The notes beneath the pieces were generated by a model. It saw only the letters and a program-made list of their open reading frames with translations, was not told the origin of the DNA and did not search any database. The translations under genes were made by a program, and so were the position numbers. DNA of 64,000 nt from Cyclospora cayetanensis (taxonomy: Eukaryota > Apicomplexa > Conoidasida > Eucoccidiorida > Eimeriidae): assembly GCF_002999335.1 (NCBI RefSeq), contig NW_020312480.1, positions 62,001-126,000 on the forward strand. Direction: 5' to 3'. Positions 20,524 to 32,009 of the stretch are shown piece after piece. The number at the start of each line of letters is the position of its first letter. The first letter of the stretch is position 1.

Positions 20524-23500
20524 CAATCAACAGAATTAATTTTCCATTTGCACCATGAAGCCTCCATTGTCCGTAATTTGATGTACCTTTCCTTTTATGA
20601 AAGCAGAAAGCCAATTTAGTGATACCTTTTCCTGTCGGAGCTGGTGCCCTGTAATGAAGAAAACATGCAAAAAAGACGTCAGTATAAGAACATACAGGCA
20701 AGGGTGCATGGCCTCTTTTTACCTGCAGAGTTGAATTGTTCTCCGATAGCTGCACGTCTTTTTTGAAGTTGGATTCGAAGTTTCTGGAGAATGTTTGATT
20801 AAACCGGGAAAACTAATTTGAGATGAAGCCACTTGAAAATACACACTTCGGTTTTTCTTTGCACTTCATGATCAGCAAATGAAAGCTTCCTCTTCCCAAA
20901 AGCCTTCACTGTTAGTAGCGCGGCCTACAGAACGATGTGGCACCATGCAATCAACGAGTCACATTTATTAGTCTTTGTACGTCGTGGAGATTTTCGGAAA
21001 GGAGAGAGAAATACGCCAGCGATTCTTCTTGAACATTGAGCCTTTAAAAGCCGAAAGTTCAATTCTTTCCACTACAGAAAAGCGAGAACAGCTAGGTATT
21101 AAACCCACGAGAACGCAGAATTCAGGTCATGTTGTGGAAGTGACAATTCAGCAACTAAAGAAGAAATTGATCTATCATTTTGGTCCCCTAACTTGGTCGT
21201 TTCCGCTTCTTCCGAAGGCTGAGAAGGAAAAGGAACAAGAGGGGAAGAGGCTGATGACCCTGACATTAGCGCTTAGAACTTTTAGCGAGAGTCAAAGACT
21301 TATGAAAGAAGAATCGCTATTCAAATAACGAGCAGATAAAATTAGAATCGCGGTCTTATAACGAACTGCTTTGGCGAAACTCGCGAAATTCCACCTTCTA
21401 CTTGCAATACACTCCACGCAATTTGAATTCAACGCCGTTACGAGGCAATGCTTCATTTGTTTCCCAGCAACATACATGCATAGACATTATTGGAATCTTA
21501 AATTGTAGACTTATCTTTGTGAATGTCCTATTCTATCTTCAGCAGCGCAGCCGCTAAACTTGCAGTTCTTTTATCCCCTTTTTGGAACAAGCTAACGGGG
21601 AAGCAGCAACCAATCTTTGTTATGAATAACATAAGGTGCACTACTTAGGTTTAAAACAAATGCACAAAATACATATTGAACTGGCCGCTTCATGCCCCAT
21701 TTGTTTTCTTTGCCAGCGGCGTTAGATGACCGTTACAGCCATCAGACAGCTTTTAGTAAGCTGAAGAGCCCCATTGTGTTGGCAGTTCAAAGCTGAAGCA
21801 CCAAGAGGATGTCGCAAGGAAAGAAGGAAACAATCAACATGGAATTAGCAACTGTTCCGCGAAGATATGGTGCCACCCAGATTTGGAAGTACGGAGCCAA
21901 TGTTTTTGTTAATTTGGGACGAACCTTTAAAATCAAGCATTCAGCACTTAAAGCGTTCATGCGGTTTCCTCCTTCGGTCAAAAACATGTTAGAAAAACAA
22001 TATGATGCAGAGCTTCGCAGAAGCAGAGGCAGCAAATAGAGCATACGTCAGGGCAGAAGAGCGAACGAAGAATGGGAAAACCTTGGAGTGGCACGCGAGA
22101 GGGCAGCGGCATGTTACGTGGTGAGGACTTTGAGGACAAAAAAGTAGCATTAGCAAGTAATATGCAACCATGCATTACCACTCCCGCGTGTGGATCTATA
22201 CTTGCACATGCATTTGTGCACTATCTTCGGGGGTGATGCAGGTGAAGTGCGGCGTTTGTCTTCGTGCGTTGCCTTTGGGGGAGTTCAAAATTCACCTACT
22301 CATGGTTCCCTCTCCTTCCCCCTTCTAATACCCGCTCTCTACATTCCAAATATGTTAAGTGGCTGAGGTTAAGACTGCTTACGCGTTGAAAGGCCGTTTT
22401 CACCAACTAGTCACCTATTCCACTTATCTGTTGGCTTTCAGTTCCTCCCCTATAGAGGGAGGTAGTAGGGAAATGGATAAGTTTGGGCTGCGAATCGCAA
22501 GGGGAAATAATTTGAAAGGGAAAGCCCCTACTCCGGAGACTTTGCAAACCGTGCCGCAAAGCGGACGGCGGAAGGAAGAGACCTACGAAGATTTGTGCGG
22601 GTGTCGGCGGCGTATTGCGTTGCAACACTGAAATTAGGAAATCCATCTCCTTGAAGCTATCAACTAATAAGATGGCCGCAAATAAATTGAACTATACCCT
22701 GCATATAGACGTTGCGACTGACTGGCCTGGTCTCACGTTCGTCGGGCGACGGACACACGCGTTCTGTCGAAGCCCCAGCGCAGTTTGCATTCAATGCATT
22801 CGCACAATAGTTTTCTCGAAATTAGCGGCGAAGCGCTTCTGTTTTTAAGTGTCGTAAAGCTTTTGGGGCAAATAGCATTACTGATCAAGCATGTACAAAA
22901 TCTTGCTTTGCGTTTCCATGCGACCGTCAGCTACCCGTAGCCACTGGCGGAGGCTCACCCCCGGGAGACAGAGTCATTCTCCCCCTACTTTATACCCCTG
23001 AATATCTTCCAGTACCTCGCCTCTGTCTAACCGCTTTGTTTCCAGGGCCGTTGTCTGGAGCCACGCTCTGCGCCCGTTGTGTCTATCGCCTTTTGGCATT
23101 CGACACCGCAAGGAGTAAGGACATCGAGAGTCCGACAACTGAACAAACAACCAGATGGACGAACCCTGTTTGGGGTCCTGGAAGACTCAGGCATAAGGAT
23201 CTCCTTCTCTTTCTGCCGCTCGGCAGTCGAAACGTCACATGGGAGTCACCGGACATTCACAGAGCCACACAGACGAGTTTTACAGGGCTGCATCTGTATG
23301 CTGGTGCGATGAGAGCTTCCTTGCCAAGCTTATGCACTCACATTTACAGACAGAAGCACAGTTGCCACCACATATAGAGCCGTGTCTCGCGTTTTGCGGT
23401 TAGCCGCTGTGTTCGTGCATCGCTCTACCAAACTGCCGGTTCGAAAGGACATTCTAAGAGGATATTATACTTGCGTGTTTTGCACTGCTATGAAAAGTGC

Positions 23501-23604
23501 TCTTTTCTTTTGAGCGCCAACAAAATCTAGTGTGGGGCATTCTGCCTGCTTATTTCTCCTTGACTCGTTGCTGTATTCCGTCGAGCCGTGCAGCATCAGC
23601 CACC
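20524..23604. other. No gene recognised
   Basis: Only short frames without domain character occur, for example 21809-22039 on the plus strand (76 aa, basic). There are no CAG runs and no retroelement motifs I can recognise. The right end would contain the 5' UTR and promoter of the Met-Gly-Cys protein gene. Confidence 0.45.
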
Positions 23605-25866
23605 ATGGGGTGTATTGACGCCCTGGGCGATGAGCTCGATGCAGTTGCTCAGGGGCTGACATCTCCCCGCACGTTAAGGCTTAGGCGAAGGCTCAGAGAC
23701 AAAGCGACCGGCGCATCTAGGGGGGCGAAAGAACAGGAAGCACAAACATCTGTGTCTCCCGACTTCGCCCGAAGGGTATCGACAGGGGATTTCAGCAGTC
23801 CGTACGGAGCTTTGGAGGATCAGCCGGAGCTAAGAAGTCATCTCGCTGTGGTTGCGGCCTCTCATATGCAGAAGCGTGCGGCGGATGTTGTTGCCTGCGA
23901 GCAGCTCGCTGCCCGAAGGGTGCCTCTGAGATCTGCGAACAGTTACAATCACTATGTTATCGCGCGTGCTCGCAGCCGCGGAAAGGCCAGGGGATCCTGG
24001 ACCTTGGATACGGCTGAGCCGGAGGCGTACGCTCTGCAGCATCGAGAATGGAGCTGCCGCCTTGAAGACGCAGCAGCAGCAGCACCATTTTTGACTGGGG
24101 AATGGCATGAAAAGCGTAACCTCGCGCTGCCAAAGCAGCCGCAACAAACCCTGATGCTTCAACGAGGGCTGGAAACGCCTGGAGAAAGCAACCAGGCGGA
24201 AGGGAGAAGGCAGCAGCAGGGTGCATCAGAGCAGGTCCCTGAGCGAAGGGCGCAAGAACGGCCGCTTAAGCAGCAGCAGCAGCAGCGCCAACAGCATCCT
24301 TCGCTGCTGGGGAGTAAAACGGAGCCGCAGGAACCACGGCTGCAGCCGCTGCAGCGACGGCACTTGGATGAACAGGGAGAAGATATGAAGCTGCTGCAGA
24401 AGCAACTGAAAGACCTGCAGGCAGCGAACCAGGAGCAGCAGATTCAGCTTCAGCTGCTCTTTCAGCAAAGGGAAGAGGAAGAGCACCAGCGACGGTTGCA
24501 CGAGTTGCAGCGCATACTTCATGACCAACGCCGCCAGCAGCAGGAGGAGGCAGAGCAGGAGCAGCGCCAGCAGGAGCAGCAGGAGGCAGAACAACAGCAG
24601 CAGCAACATTTGCACAGGTTGAGGGAACGGCAGTCGTGGCTTGGTGCTGCAGAACCTTGTGCGGCTGGCTTCTCAGAGGCGTCCGCGAAGATTCCAATCA
24701 GTCCTGCAGCAACGTCTCCAACGCCTGCAGCGGCGGCAGCAGAGCCCACTGCATACCCTGCCAGAACCTCTTGCATCCTCCCGAAGAAGGACATCACGCC
24801 GCCTCCTACACGCCGTTCAGCAACCCCCTCAGGCGATCTCCGAGAGCAAGAGGGGATTCCTCAGCGGGAAGAGCAGCAGAAAGACGGATTTAGAGGCTTG
24901 GTGATGAGGGTTGACAGTCCAACGGCCCTCACTTCTGCCTATGGCTCTGCATCAGGACTTGCGCGCGTACTTCGAGAGAAAGATTCGGAGGAGCAAGAGC
25001 AGCAACAACGTGGCGGGAGGCTCAGACTCAACGCTCGAGGGCAGCTTGCCAGTGGTGACAGAGGCAGCAAACTCGCAACCGAGAACCTTCCGACAGCCTT
25101 TCCAGGCTGGGTCTGCTTCCCTCCCACAATTGCGCGGGAAGAGGACATTGCAGCAAAAGCAGGGGTAACCACTAAGAAGGAGGAGGCCTCTCTAAGTGAC
25201 TTCAGAGTCTCCACAGCCACTGACGAGGCAGACAGCAGCAGCAGCTGTCCATACACGCCTAATGCAGCGCAGTGCTGGGAAGAAAGGCCTGGGCTGCAGC
25301 AGGAGCCGCCACGTGGGCTGGAGGAGACGCTACGGCAGCAGGCGCAAGGCAGACCTCTATTTGCGAAGCAGCGACAACAGATCCAGCTGAAACCGCTGGG
25401 GCGACAACAGCCCTTGGGCACTCATGCGCGCGCAGTGCAATACTCGAGCCCAACCGTGTTGCCCCTCTCCACAGCAACAGTCCGGCACCTCTCGTCGGAG
25501 CCGCTGCGGCGGTTCACACTGTATACACGTCTAAGAGCGGCACCCTCGCGCAGCAGCAGAGCAACCAGCTGCTGCAGACAAGTTTCCGAAGCCTGCTGCA
25601 CTCTCCAGTCGGAGGTCGCGAAGGCTAAGAAGGAGCACCTCTTCCGAGTCGCAGCCAGCAGAGCAGCTACTGCGGCCTATACTGCAGCTGGACACAATCT
25701 CTGGACTGTCAAAGCCCGCGACAACACATATTCACTTAGGGTAATTCCTTGCACTAAAGCAGCAGATGCATTTGTCGTCGCCGCCCCCTCCCCTGCCGCT
25801 CCACGGCCAGCACAGCGCGTCAGAGTATGTGGGGACCTCAGGCGGAAGAGTGCCTGCAACTGCTGA
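23605..25866 (+). CDS. Met-Gly-Cys N-terminal protein with Gln-rich coiled coil, 753 aa
   Basis: The ATG at 23605 sits in a strong context (GCCACCATGG) and the frame is open to the stop without an intron. The product begins MGCIDALGDEL. Gly2 is a candidate N-myristoylation site and Cys3 a palmitoylation site, the pairing used by many apicomplexan inner-membrane-complex and plasma-membrane proteins. Residues about 190-370 are Gln/Glu/Arg-rich (DMKLLQKQLKDLQAANQEQQ and later), a probable coiled coil. The middle is Ala/Pro/Ser-rich. The C-terminal 130 residues have a more regular, possibly folded composition (AAYTAAGHNLWTVKARDNTY, SLRVIPCTKAADAFVVAA) and end RVCGDLRRKSACNC. Earlier in-frame codons back to 23497 lack an ATG and are treated as UTR. 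Location is inferred; function is unknown. Confidence 0.7.
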   Translation: MGCIDALGDELDAVAQGLTSPRTLRLRRRLRDKATGASRGAKEQEAQTSVSPDFARRVSTGDFSSPYGALEDQPELRSHLAVVAASHMQKRAADVVACEQLAARRVPLRSANSYNHYVIARARSRGKARGSWTLDTAEPEAYALQHREWSCRLEDAAAAAPFLTGEWHEKRNLALPKQPQQTLMLQRGLETPGESNQAEGRRQQQGASEQVPERRAQERPLKQQQQQRQQHPSLLGSKTEPQEPRLQPLQRRHLDEQGEDMKLLQKQLKDLQAANQEQQIQLQLLFQQREEEEHQRRLHELQRILHDQRRQQQEEAEQEQRQQEQQEAEQQQQQHLHRLRERQSWLGAAEPCAAGFSEASAKIPISPAATSPTPAAAAAEPTAYPARTSCILPKKDITPPPTRRSATPSGDLREQEGIPQREEQQKDGFRGLVMRVDSPTALTSAYGSASGLARVLREKDSEEQEQQQRGGRLRLNARGQLASGDRGSKLATENLPTAFPGWVCFPPTIAREEDIAAKAGVTTKKEEASLSDFRVSTATDEADSSSSCPYTPNAAQCWEERPGLQQEPPRGLEETLRQQAQGRPLFAKQRQQIQLKPLGRQQPLGTHARAVQYSSPTVLPLSTATVRHLSSEPLRRFTLYTRLRAAPSRSSRATSCCRQVSEACCTLQSEVAKAKKEHLFRVAASRAATAAYTAAGHNLWTVKARDNTYSLRVIPCTKAADAFVVAAPSPAAPRPAQRVRVCGDLRRKSACNC

Positions 25867-27071
25867 GCCTCGCAGTAGGGGTAGCTGCAGCTGTAGCTAT
25901 GAGGCACAGCAGCCAGGCTGCTGAGATACTACAGTAAATCCTTGCACCCCCCCCAAACAAGGCTTTGTAGGCTGCTGAGATACTGCAGTAAATCCTTGCC
26001 TCCCTCCAAACAAGGCTTTGTCAGGAAAGCCGCACCCATATAAGGGCGGAGGGACCCCAAGGGAAAGGGGGGTGGGGAGTTGGTGATGCGCTTCCTTCGC
26101 AGCCAAACAAGTTAGCTTGGCCATCTAAGTCGTTTTCTAACTCTCTAGGGCTGGCAGATATAACCCCTAGCGGCGTGAGGCTCCGAGAACCCGCCCTTGC
26201 TACACTACTAACGCCGCCAGTCTCTTTTGACACTACGCACTGCGAGCTAGCAGCCAGCTATGTGCGTCCGTCTCCCCCCTTGTCTCTGAAATCGGCTCGC
26301 CCCTTTAAGAAAACTACAGACCTCGCTCTCAGTCGGCTCATCCCTGTGCGAAAACCACCGCCTCTAAAATATGTTTCATTATTCTGCTGCCGTTTGCCGT
26401 CTGTGGCGCTGCCCCCTCGCCGCGGCGTCTCCGCCCTGATCCTGGGCCTTCTATGCCCCTTTGGATCGTGCTCTTTGCCTGCTTTCTGAAGGAGCTGCTC
26501 AGTGGGAACAAAAGAAAGAATGCCAAAGCGCCAATGCTTCGTAACGCTGCTGCTGCACCCCCTCTCGCGGGGCGGCACCAGAAACCGCCGTCTGCTGCAT
26601 GCTGTGTAGCAGCAGCACCAGCGGCAATACTATCTGGCGTTCCCGATATCTGTGCCACGGAGGCAGTCATTGCAGCGTGCTTCTAAGCAAGCCCTTCGCC
26701 GGCGTGTACGCACTAAACGTCTTAATATGCACAGCAGCTACTGCTGGCGCTCCCACAACTGGAGGCCGAAAAACAGCCACGCGTCCCCCAGTGCGGGCAT
26801 CTGGCTGGAGGTTAAAATGACACGTTGACGAGATCACTCAGCTCAAGGCGCTTTTCTGAAAAGCAAGCATAGAGCACCACTGAGCTCCCTCCCGCGAAAT
26901 TTGCCGCGGAAAGAGCAGCTTCAGCTCGCTCACGTCACGCCCGACGACAGACACAGGTTTCCTCACTGCTCCTACAAGAAGCGGCGTGACATCCTACCAT
27001 CACAAAACGGCCCTCTGGCCATCCTGTTGCCTATATATATATATGTATGACACAAGGAGTCGTGCACATGA
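25867..27071. other. Intergenic between two convergent genes
   Basis: It holds a 54-bp tandem duplication just after the stop of the Met-Gly-Cys gene (25916-26023), a stretch rich in CCCCC and GGCGCC steps, and a TATATATATA run near 27031-27042. The flanking genes point towards each other, so 3' UTRs are expected here. No protein-like frame was seen. Confidence 0.6.
25916..26023. repeat. Two-copy tandem repeat, 54-bp unit
   Basis: Copies start at 25916 and 25970, each beginning GGCTGCTGAGATACT and containing CAGTAAATCCTTGC and CAAACAAGGCTTTGT. They differ mainly in a C-run versus CTCCCTCC. The array lies in the likely 3' UTR. Confidence 0.85.
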
Positions 27072-30000
27072 TTAAGTGTTGACAACACCCACAGCGCCAG
27101 ATCGAACGCGCTGTTGCTGCTGCTGCAATCGCGGATGAAGCACAGTGCCAGACAGCTGCTGCTGCTGTTGCTGCTGCTGCTGCAACCGCCGCAGCAGCTC
27201 TGGCGATGGCGTTTCCTGCCCTTCGAGGAACCTCCGAAGCCACGACTCCGCTGCCTCCTTCCCCTTTTGCACCGCAACGTGCAGGTAAACCTGCAGCACA
27301 CCCCCACACGGCAGCTACAGCAGAGCTCGTGAAGCGAAATACACCAACAGCGGCAACCTCCTCGCATTCTGCCAATGCCGCTCGCAGCATGCGGCACGAA
27401 GGCAGCAAACAACGGCAGCAGCAGCAAGCAGCGGCAAGCCTCACCTGTGCAACCGCAGCAGCCTGATCTCCGTAGCTGTTGCAGTGAAAGCACTTTTGTC
27501 TTCGCTTGCCTCCTTCCGTATAAAAATCAGCCACCCAGCGCCCTCTATCCTTCTCATACCGCACGATGCTGCTGCGGCCACGCAGCCCCCCAGTGCCACT
27601 GCTGCCGTTGCTGTTGCTGCTGTCGAAGGCAGGTGCGCAGTTTGCTGCAAGCTCTAACGGCTGCGGCAGCAAAGGCGCGTCTAACGCACTTGCAGTCGAG
27701 GCAGCGCAGTCTGCAGCAGCAGTAGCAGGTGCAGCGGAAACAGCTGCAGCAGAAACAGCGGCAACGGCCCCCGGTTCCTCGCCGCAGCTTGCGCTGTCTG
27801 TCACTGAGCAGTCCGACTCGCGTCTCCGCCTGGCTTCTGGAAGTAAGACAGATTCTTCTTCTCTCCGCCTGACTCTGCTGCTGCAGGTGCTTGAAGGCTC
27901 ACCAGAAACATCGCGCTCTGCTGCCTGCTGCGCCTCAAGCTTCGCTGGTGTCAGCACAGAAGATCCCTTTTCAAAGCCTTCTGCTGCAAGGGCAGCCATA
28001 GCGGAGGGCGCTTGTTTCCGCTTAGTGCCACGTGTGTTGTATGCCCCGCCATGGCGTCCAACGCTGCTGCTGCTGCTGCTGCTGCCGACGCAATCCTCGT
28101 CGCCTCCAGAACTACTGCAGGTGCTCGCGGGAGACGCAGTGTCTCGCAGTGAACCGCTGCAATGATCTGCTGTCGCTGCTACAGCCGATGCCGCAGACGC
28201 CGAGCCACTCGCGTGGCTATCCCTCTGCAGCAGCAGCTGTTGCTGTTGCTGTTGCAGCTGTTGCTGCTGTTGCTGCTGCTGCTGTTGCTGCTGCTGTTGC
28301 TGCCGTTCGATTTGCTGCTTCTGGCGCAGCAGCTGCTGCTGCAGGTGGTGCAGTGCCTGCTGCTGCAGCAACTGCTGCTGCAGGTGTCTATGCAGCAGTG
28401 CAGTCTGCATTGGGTGCATTTGTGGGGAGGCGGCGTCCTGCTGGTGTTGCTGCAAGGCGGGAGGCAGCGCTGGCGGTTGTTGTAGCAGCAGCAGCTGCTG
28501 CTGTTGCTGCTGCTGCAGCAAGGACCCTCCTCCTCCAGCTGCAGCAGGCGATCCTCCGTTCGAATGCTGAGCCTGGGAGGGGGGAAGGGCCACTTGCGTC
28601 TTGAAGTCTTTTCGGTTGCTGTTGACTGCCTGCTGCTCCCTGAGAGTGACTTCCCTGAACCACGACTCTGCTGCCTCTCTGCCATGCAGCACCGCGCGTT
28701 GCAAAAACATGTGCGCAACAATCGGGGTAGGTACTGAGCAGTATGTCTTGCATGCGAAGGTCTTCTGCTGCCGTTGCTGGTTGCTGCTGCTGCTGCTGCA
28801 ACCGCCTGCAGCAGCAGCAGCAGCACAGGAAGCAGCAGCCTCAGGCTGTACCTCGCGCTGCTCGCGTTGGGGAGGACCCCACCAGTCCAATACCCACCGG
28901 CATCTGCTGCTGCTCCAATAAAGACGACCTTTAGCAGCCTCCAACAAAGCTGCAGGAGGTGCTACTAGCAGCGCATCCAGCAGTGCTGCAGCAGCAGGAG
29001 CCGCTGCAGTCGCCGCTGCTGCTGCAGGCGCTGAAGCAGCGCGCCATTTGCGACTCCCAACCCACTCCCCAGCGAGACTGCTGCTCTCAGACAGAGGGTC
29101 TTGCTGTGTCTGCATCTGCTGCACCTGCTGTTGCTGTGTCTGCATCTGCTGTTGCTGCTGCGCCTGCTGTTGCTGTGTCTGCTGCATCTGCTGTTGCTGT
29201 GTCTGCATCTGCTGCGCCTGCTGTTGCTGTGTCTGCATCTGCTGCACCTGCTGTTGCTGCACCTGCTGTTGCTGCAACTGCTGTTGCTGTGTCTGCATCT
29301 GCTGCGTCTGTTGCTGCTGCGCCTGCTGTTGCTGAGTCTGCTGCATCTGTTGCTGCTGCGCCTGCTGCTGCAGCAACAGCTGCAGCTGCTGCTGAAACAG
29401 TAGATCCGAGGCGCGCAGAGCAGCAAGAGGCGGAGAGCTGGCGATATTTCCCCCAGCTGGAAAAGGCATTCCTCCACCTTCCGCAGCCAGTGATTTGGAC
29501 GAGCTGTTTCTTCTCGAGCCGTCCCCCCACAGCTCTTCCTTCAAGACGCGTTGCTGCTGCTGGTAAAGAACCTGCTGCTGCTGCTGCTGCTCCTCCACAG
29601 TGGCCTTTTGCTGCTGCAGCTGGGCCAGAACACACTGCTGCTGCTGCAACAGCAGCAGCTGCTGCTGCAGCTGCTCTCTCAGCGTGCAGACCGCCTCTTC
29701 ACTCCGGCTGCTGCTGCCTGCAGCACCTCCCGTTTCCGTCTGCAGCTGCTCCTGCGAAAGCCCTTTACTGAGCAGCTGCTGAAGCAGCAGCAAATGATGC
29801 TGCAACAGCTGCTGCAGGCCTGAGACTGCACCAGCAATGCTGGTCGGTGAGGTTCCACTTAGTGCGGCTTGCTGCATTTGCTGCCCTTGCATTTGCTGCC
29901 CTTGCACTTGCTGCATCTGCATTTGCATTTGCTGCTGCAGAGAGGCGGAGGCAGCACTTCCAGCTGCCAAGATCGACTCAGACTCTTGCGCTTGAGAAGC

Positions 30001-31254
30001 CTCCGTTGCTTCACGACCCCGAGGTGGCATCAGCTGGTGTTGCTGCTCTTGCAGCAGCCGCAGCGTTTCCGTGTGATGTTTCAGCTGTTGCATCAGCTGC
30101 CGCTGCAGCACTAGGGCGTGCCTCGGGTGTGGAGGCTGCTGCTGCTGGAAGCGCAAGCCTGCGTCTTCCCCAGCAGCGGGGAGAGGCAGAGAGAGCAGCG
30201 ACGCTAGAGACGCAGCAGCGGCGCCACTGCCGCTGCAACCGTCGCTGCTGGTGGAGGAAGAAGAGGCAGCATGGTCTGCTGCAGAGACAGCGGATGACAC
30301 ACGTGGGAGAGCAGCAGAGGGGGGCAGCAGGGGAACCACTGGATCCGCTGCCGCTGCTGCTGGTGCACTCAAAGAGGCGTTTTGCGAAGCTGCAGTCTCC
30401 TCTGCAGCAGCCGTGAAGGAGGGCTTGTCAGCTCCTGACGCTGCTGCTTCTGCAGAAGCGAGATACGGAGCTACCGCCGACGAAAACGCCTCCCCCCGCG
30501 ACAAATTGAAAAGACGAGCTTGCGAGTATCCAGCCTTTTCAGAAGCTGCTTCTGAGGAGTTTCTAGCGCCTCTCACGTCTCCTGCTGCAGCGGCAAGCGC
30601 CGCTGCTCTGCCAGCGTCCTCAACGCAGTGCTCGCTGCGCCCGTCTGTGTCTGAGGCAGTCGCCAGCGTAGATAGGGAGCTGCTCTCTGGCTCCGCTGGC
30701 GCTGAAGCTGCTGCTGGTGATGCAGATGCGTCAAGGCCCCTTCTTGCAGCAGCAGACGTCTCAGCCTCTGCAGATGCCAGAGACGCATGCAGAGCAGCAG
30801 AGACGGCGGCGCTGCCCTCAGCCTCTGCTGCAGGCGCTGCGCATGCAGCCCTACTCGGGAGACGGCGAAGACACAACATGCTGCCTTCTCGTGCAGCTAC
30901 GGCTGCTGGTCTTCTACGCACTGCGTCCTCATGCGGCGGAATGCTCTCTGCTCTAAGAGCGAAGGAGCAAGAGCCCAAGCGATGAATCTCTGGAAGAGCA
31001 AAATCGGCCTTGGATGCGACGACAGAGGGAAAGACTTCTAAGGCACTAAACGGCGTGGCAGGTGCTATTGCTGCTTCTGCGAACGACGATGACAATCCTG
31101 CAGTCTGAAAGGCTTCTGCAGGCTCAGCCCCTCCGTTTGCGTCGAAGCAGCCGCTGTCAGGAGTGTGCTCCCTCGCAGTTCGAGGAAACTGCTGCTGGCG
31201 CTCTTGCTGCTGCTGCTGATGCTGCGCAGAATCCAGACAGTGCTCCTGTGGCAT
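27072..31254 (-). CDS. ApiAP2-type protein with two AP2-like domains, two exons
   Basis: Exon 1 runs 31254-27445 (1270 codons) from MPQEHCLDS. The intron 27444-27291 (GTGAGG to CTGCAG) is phase 0. Exon 2, 27290-27072, adds 72 residues; total about 1342. The second AP2 domain (residues about 1224-1295) spans the intron: SSIVRYEKDRGRWVADFYTE, GGKRRQKCFHCNSYGDQ, then VYLHVAVQKGKEAAESW. This follows the AP2 pattern of paired strands (RW-V-A-x-F/W), a Gly-Lys-Arg turn, an aromatic plus Y-G, and a helix. A diverged copy at residues about 772-875 reads GRLYWSSSRCRWVLDWW, a low-complexity insert, then QQKTFACKTYCSVPTPIVAH and FLQRAVLHGREAAESW. The rest is poly-Ala, poly-Ser and poly-Gln. ApiAP2 proteins are nuclear sequence-specific regulators of stage-specific transcription. 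The start could lie further upstream if a 5' exon exists. Confidence 0.8.
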
Positions 31255-31973
31255 CTGCTGCAGCACGCGTCCTCTTGCTCTTGCTTCAGAAACGAACGAA
31301 GAGAGTGAAGCCCAAGAGGCCTAAGAACCTCAGTCAGCAGAAGCAGGGGTGTTTTTGTAGAAGCAGCACCAGCAGCGGAAGCAACGGCACAGCCGCAGCA
31401 GCAACTGCAGCAGGAGCTGCAACTCAAGTTCGCGCTGCTGTGTAACACAATACCCTCTCGCTTACTCCCAGTATATTGAAACGAGAGTCAGCAGCTGCGG
31501 CTTCTTACGCTGCTGTTGAAGCCGTCACTTGGCCAGTTGCTGTTGCTGCCGCCCTTTGCTGCTGCTGCTGCTCTTTGCTGCTGCTTGCTGCTTGCTGCTG
31601 CTGCTTGCTGCTGCGCGGCTGGAGAGAAGGTTCTGCAATATAGGCTCAAGCGTCGCGTATGAATCCAGCAGAGATGAAACAGCGGCAGACAAGGAGACAC
31701 GAGAAATGAAATTCGACTACTCAGGGGTTCTCCCTGGCTGTGCGGCCTGTGCCGCTACGGCGGTGCTGCTGCTGCTGCTGCTGCTGTGAAGAGAGGTCCT
31801 GAGCTACACCCTGCTCTACGCTCCTGATGAAAGGGGAAGAGGCGCTATTTGTTGTTGCTGCTGCAACAGCAACTCGCATTGAGTGAGAGACGTTCTCTTT
31901 CGGGAGTTTGCAGCAGTTGACGCTGCAGCGCCAACTGCTGCTGCTGCGTTGCTGCTGCTGCTGCTGCTGCCGC

Positions 31974-32009
<36 letters not shown>

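Noticed and set aside
28959..29771. Plus-strand Ala/Val-rich frames
   Set aside because: They are shadows of the poly-Gln/Ala coding of the minus-strand AP2 protein.
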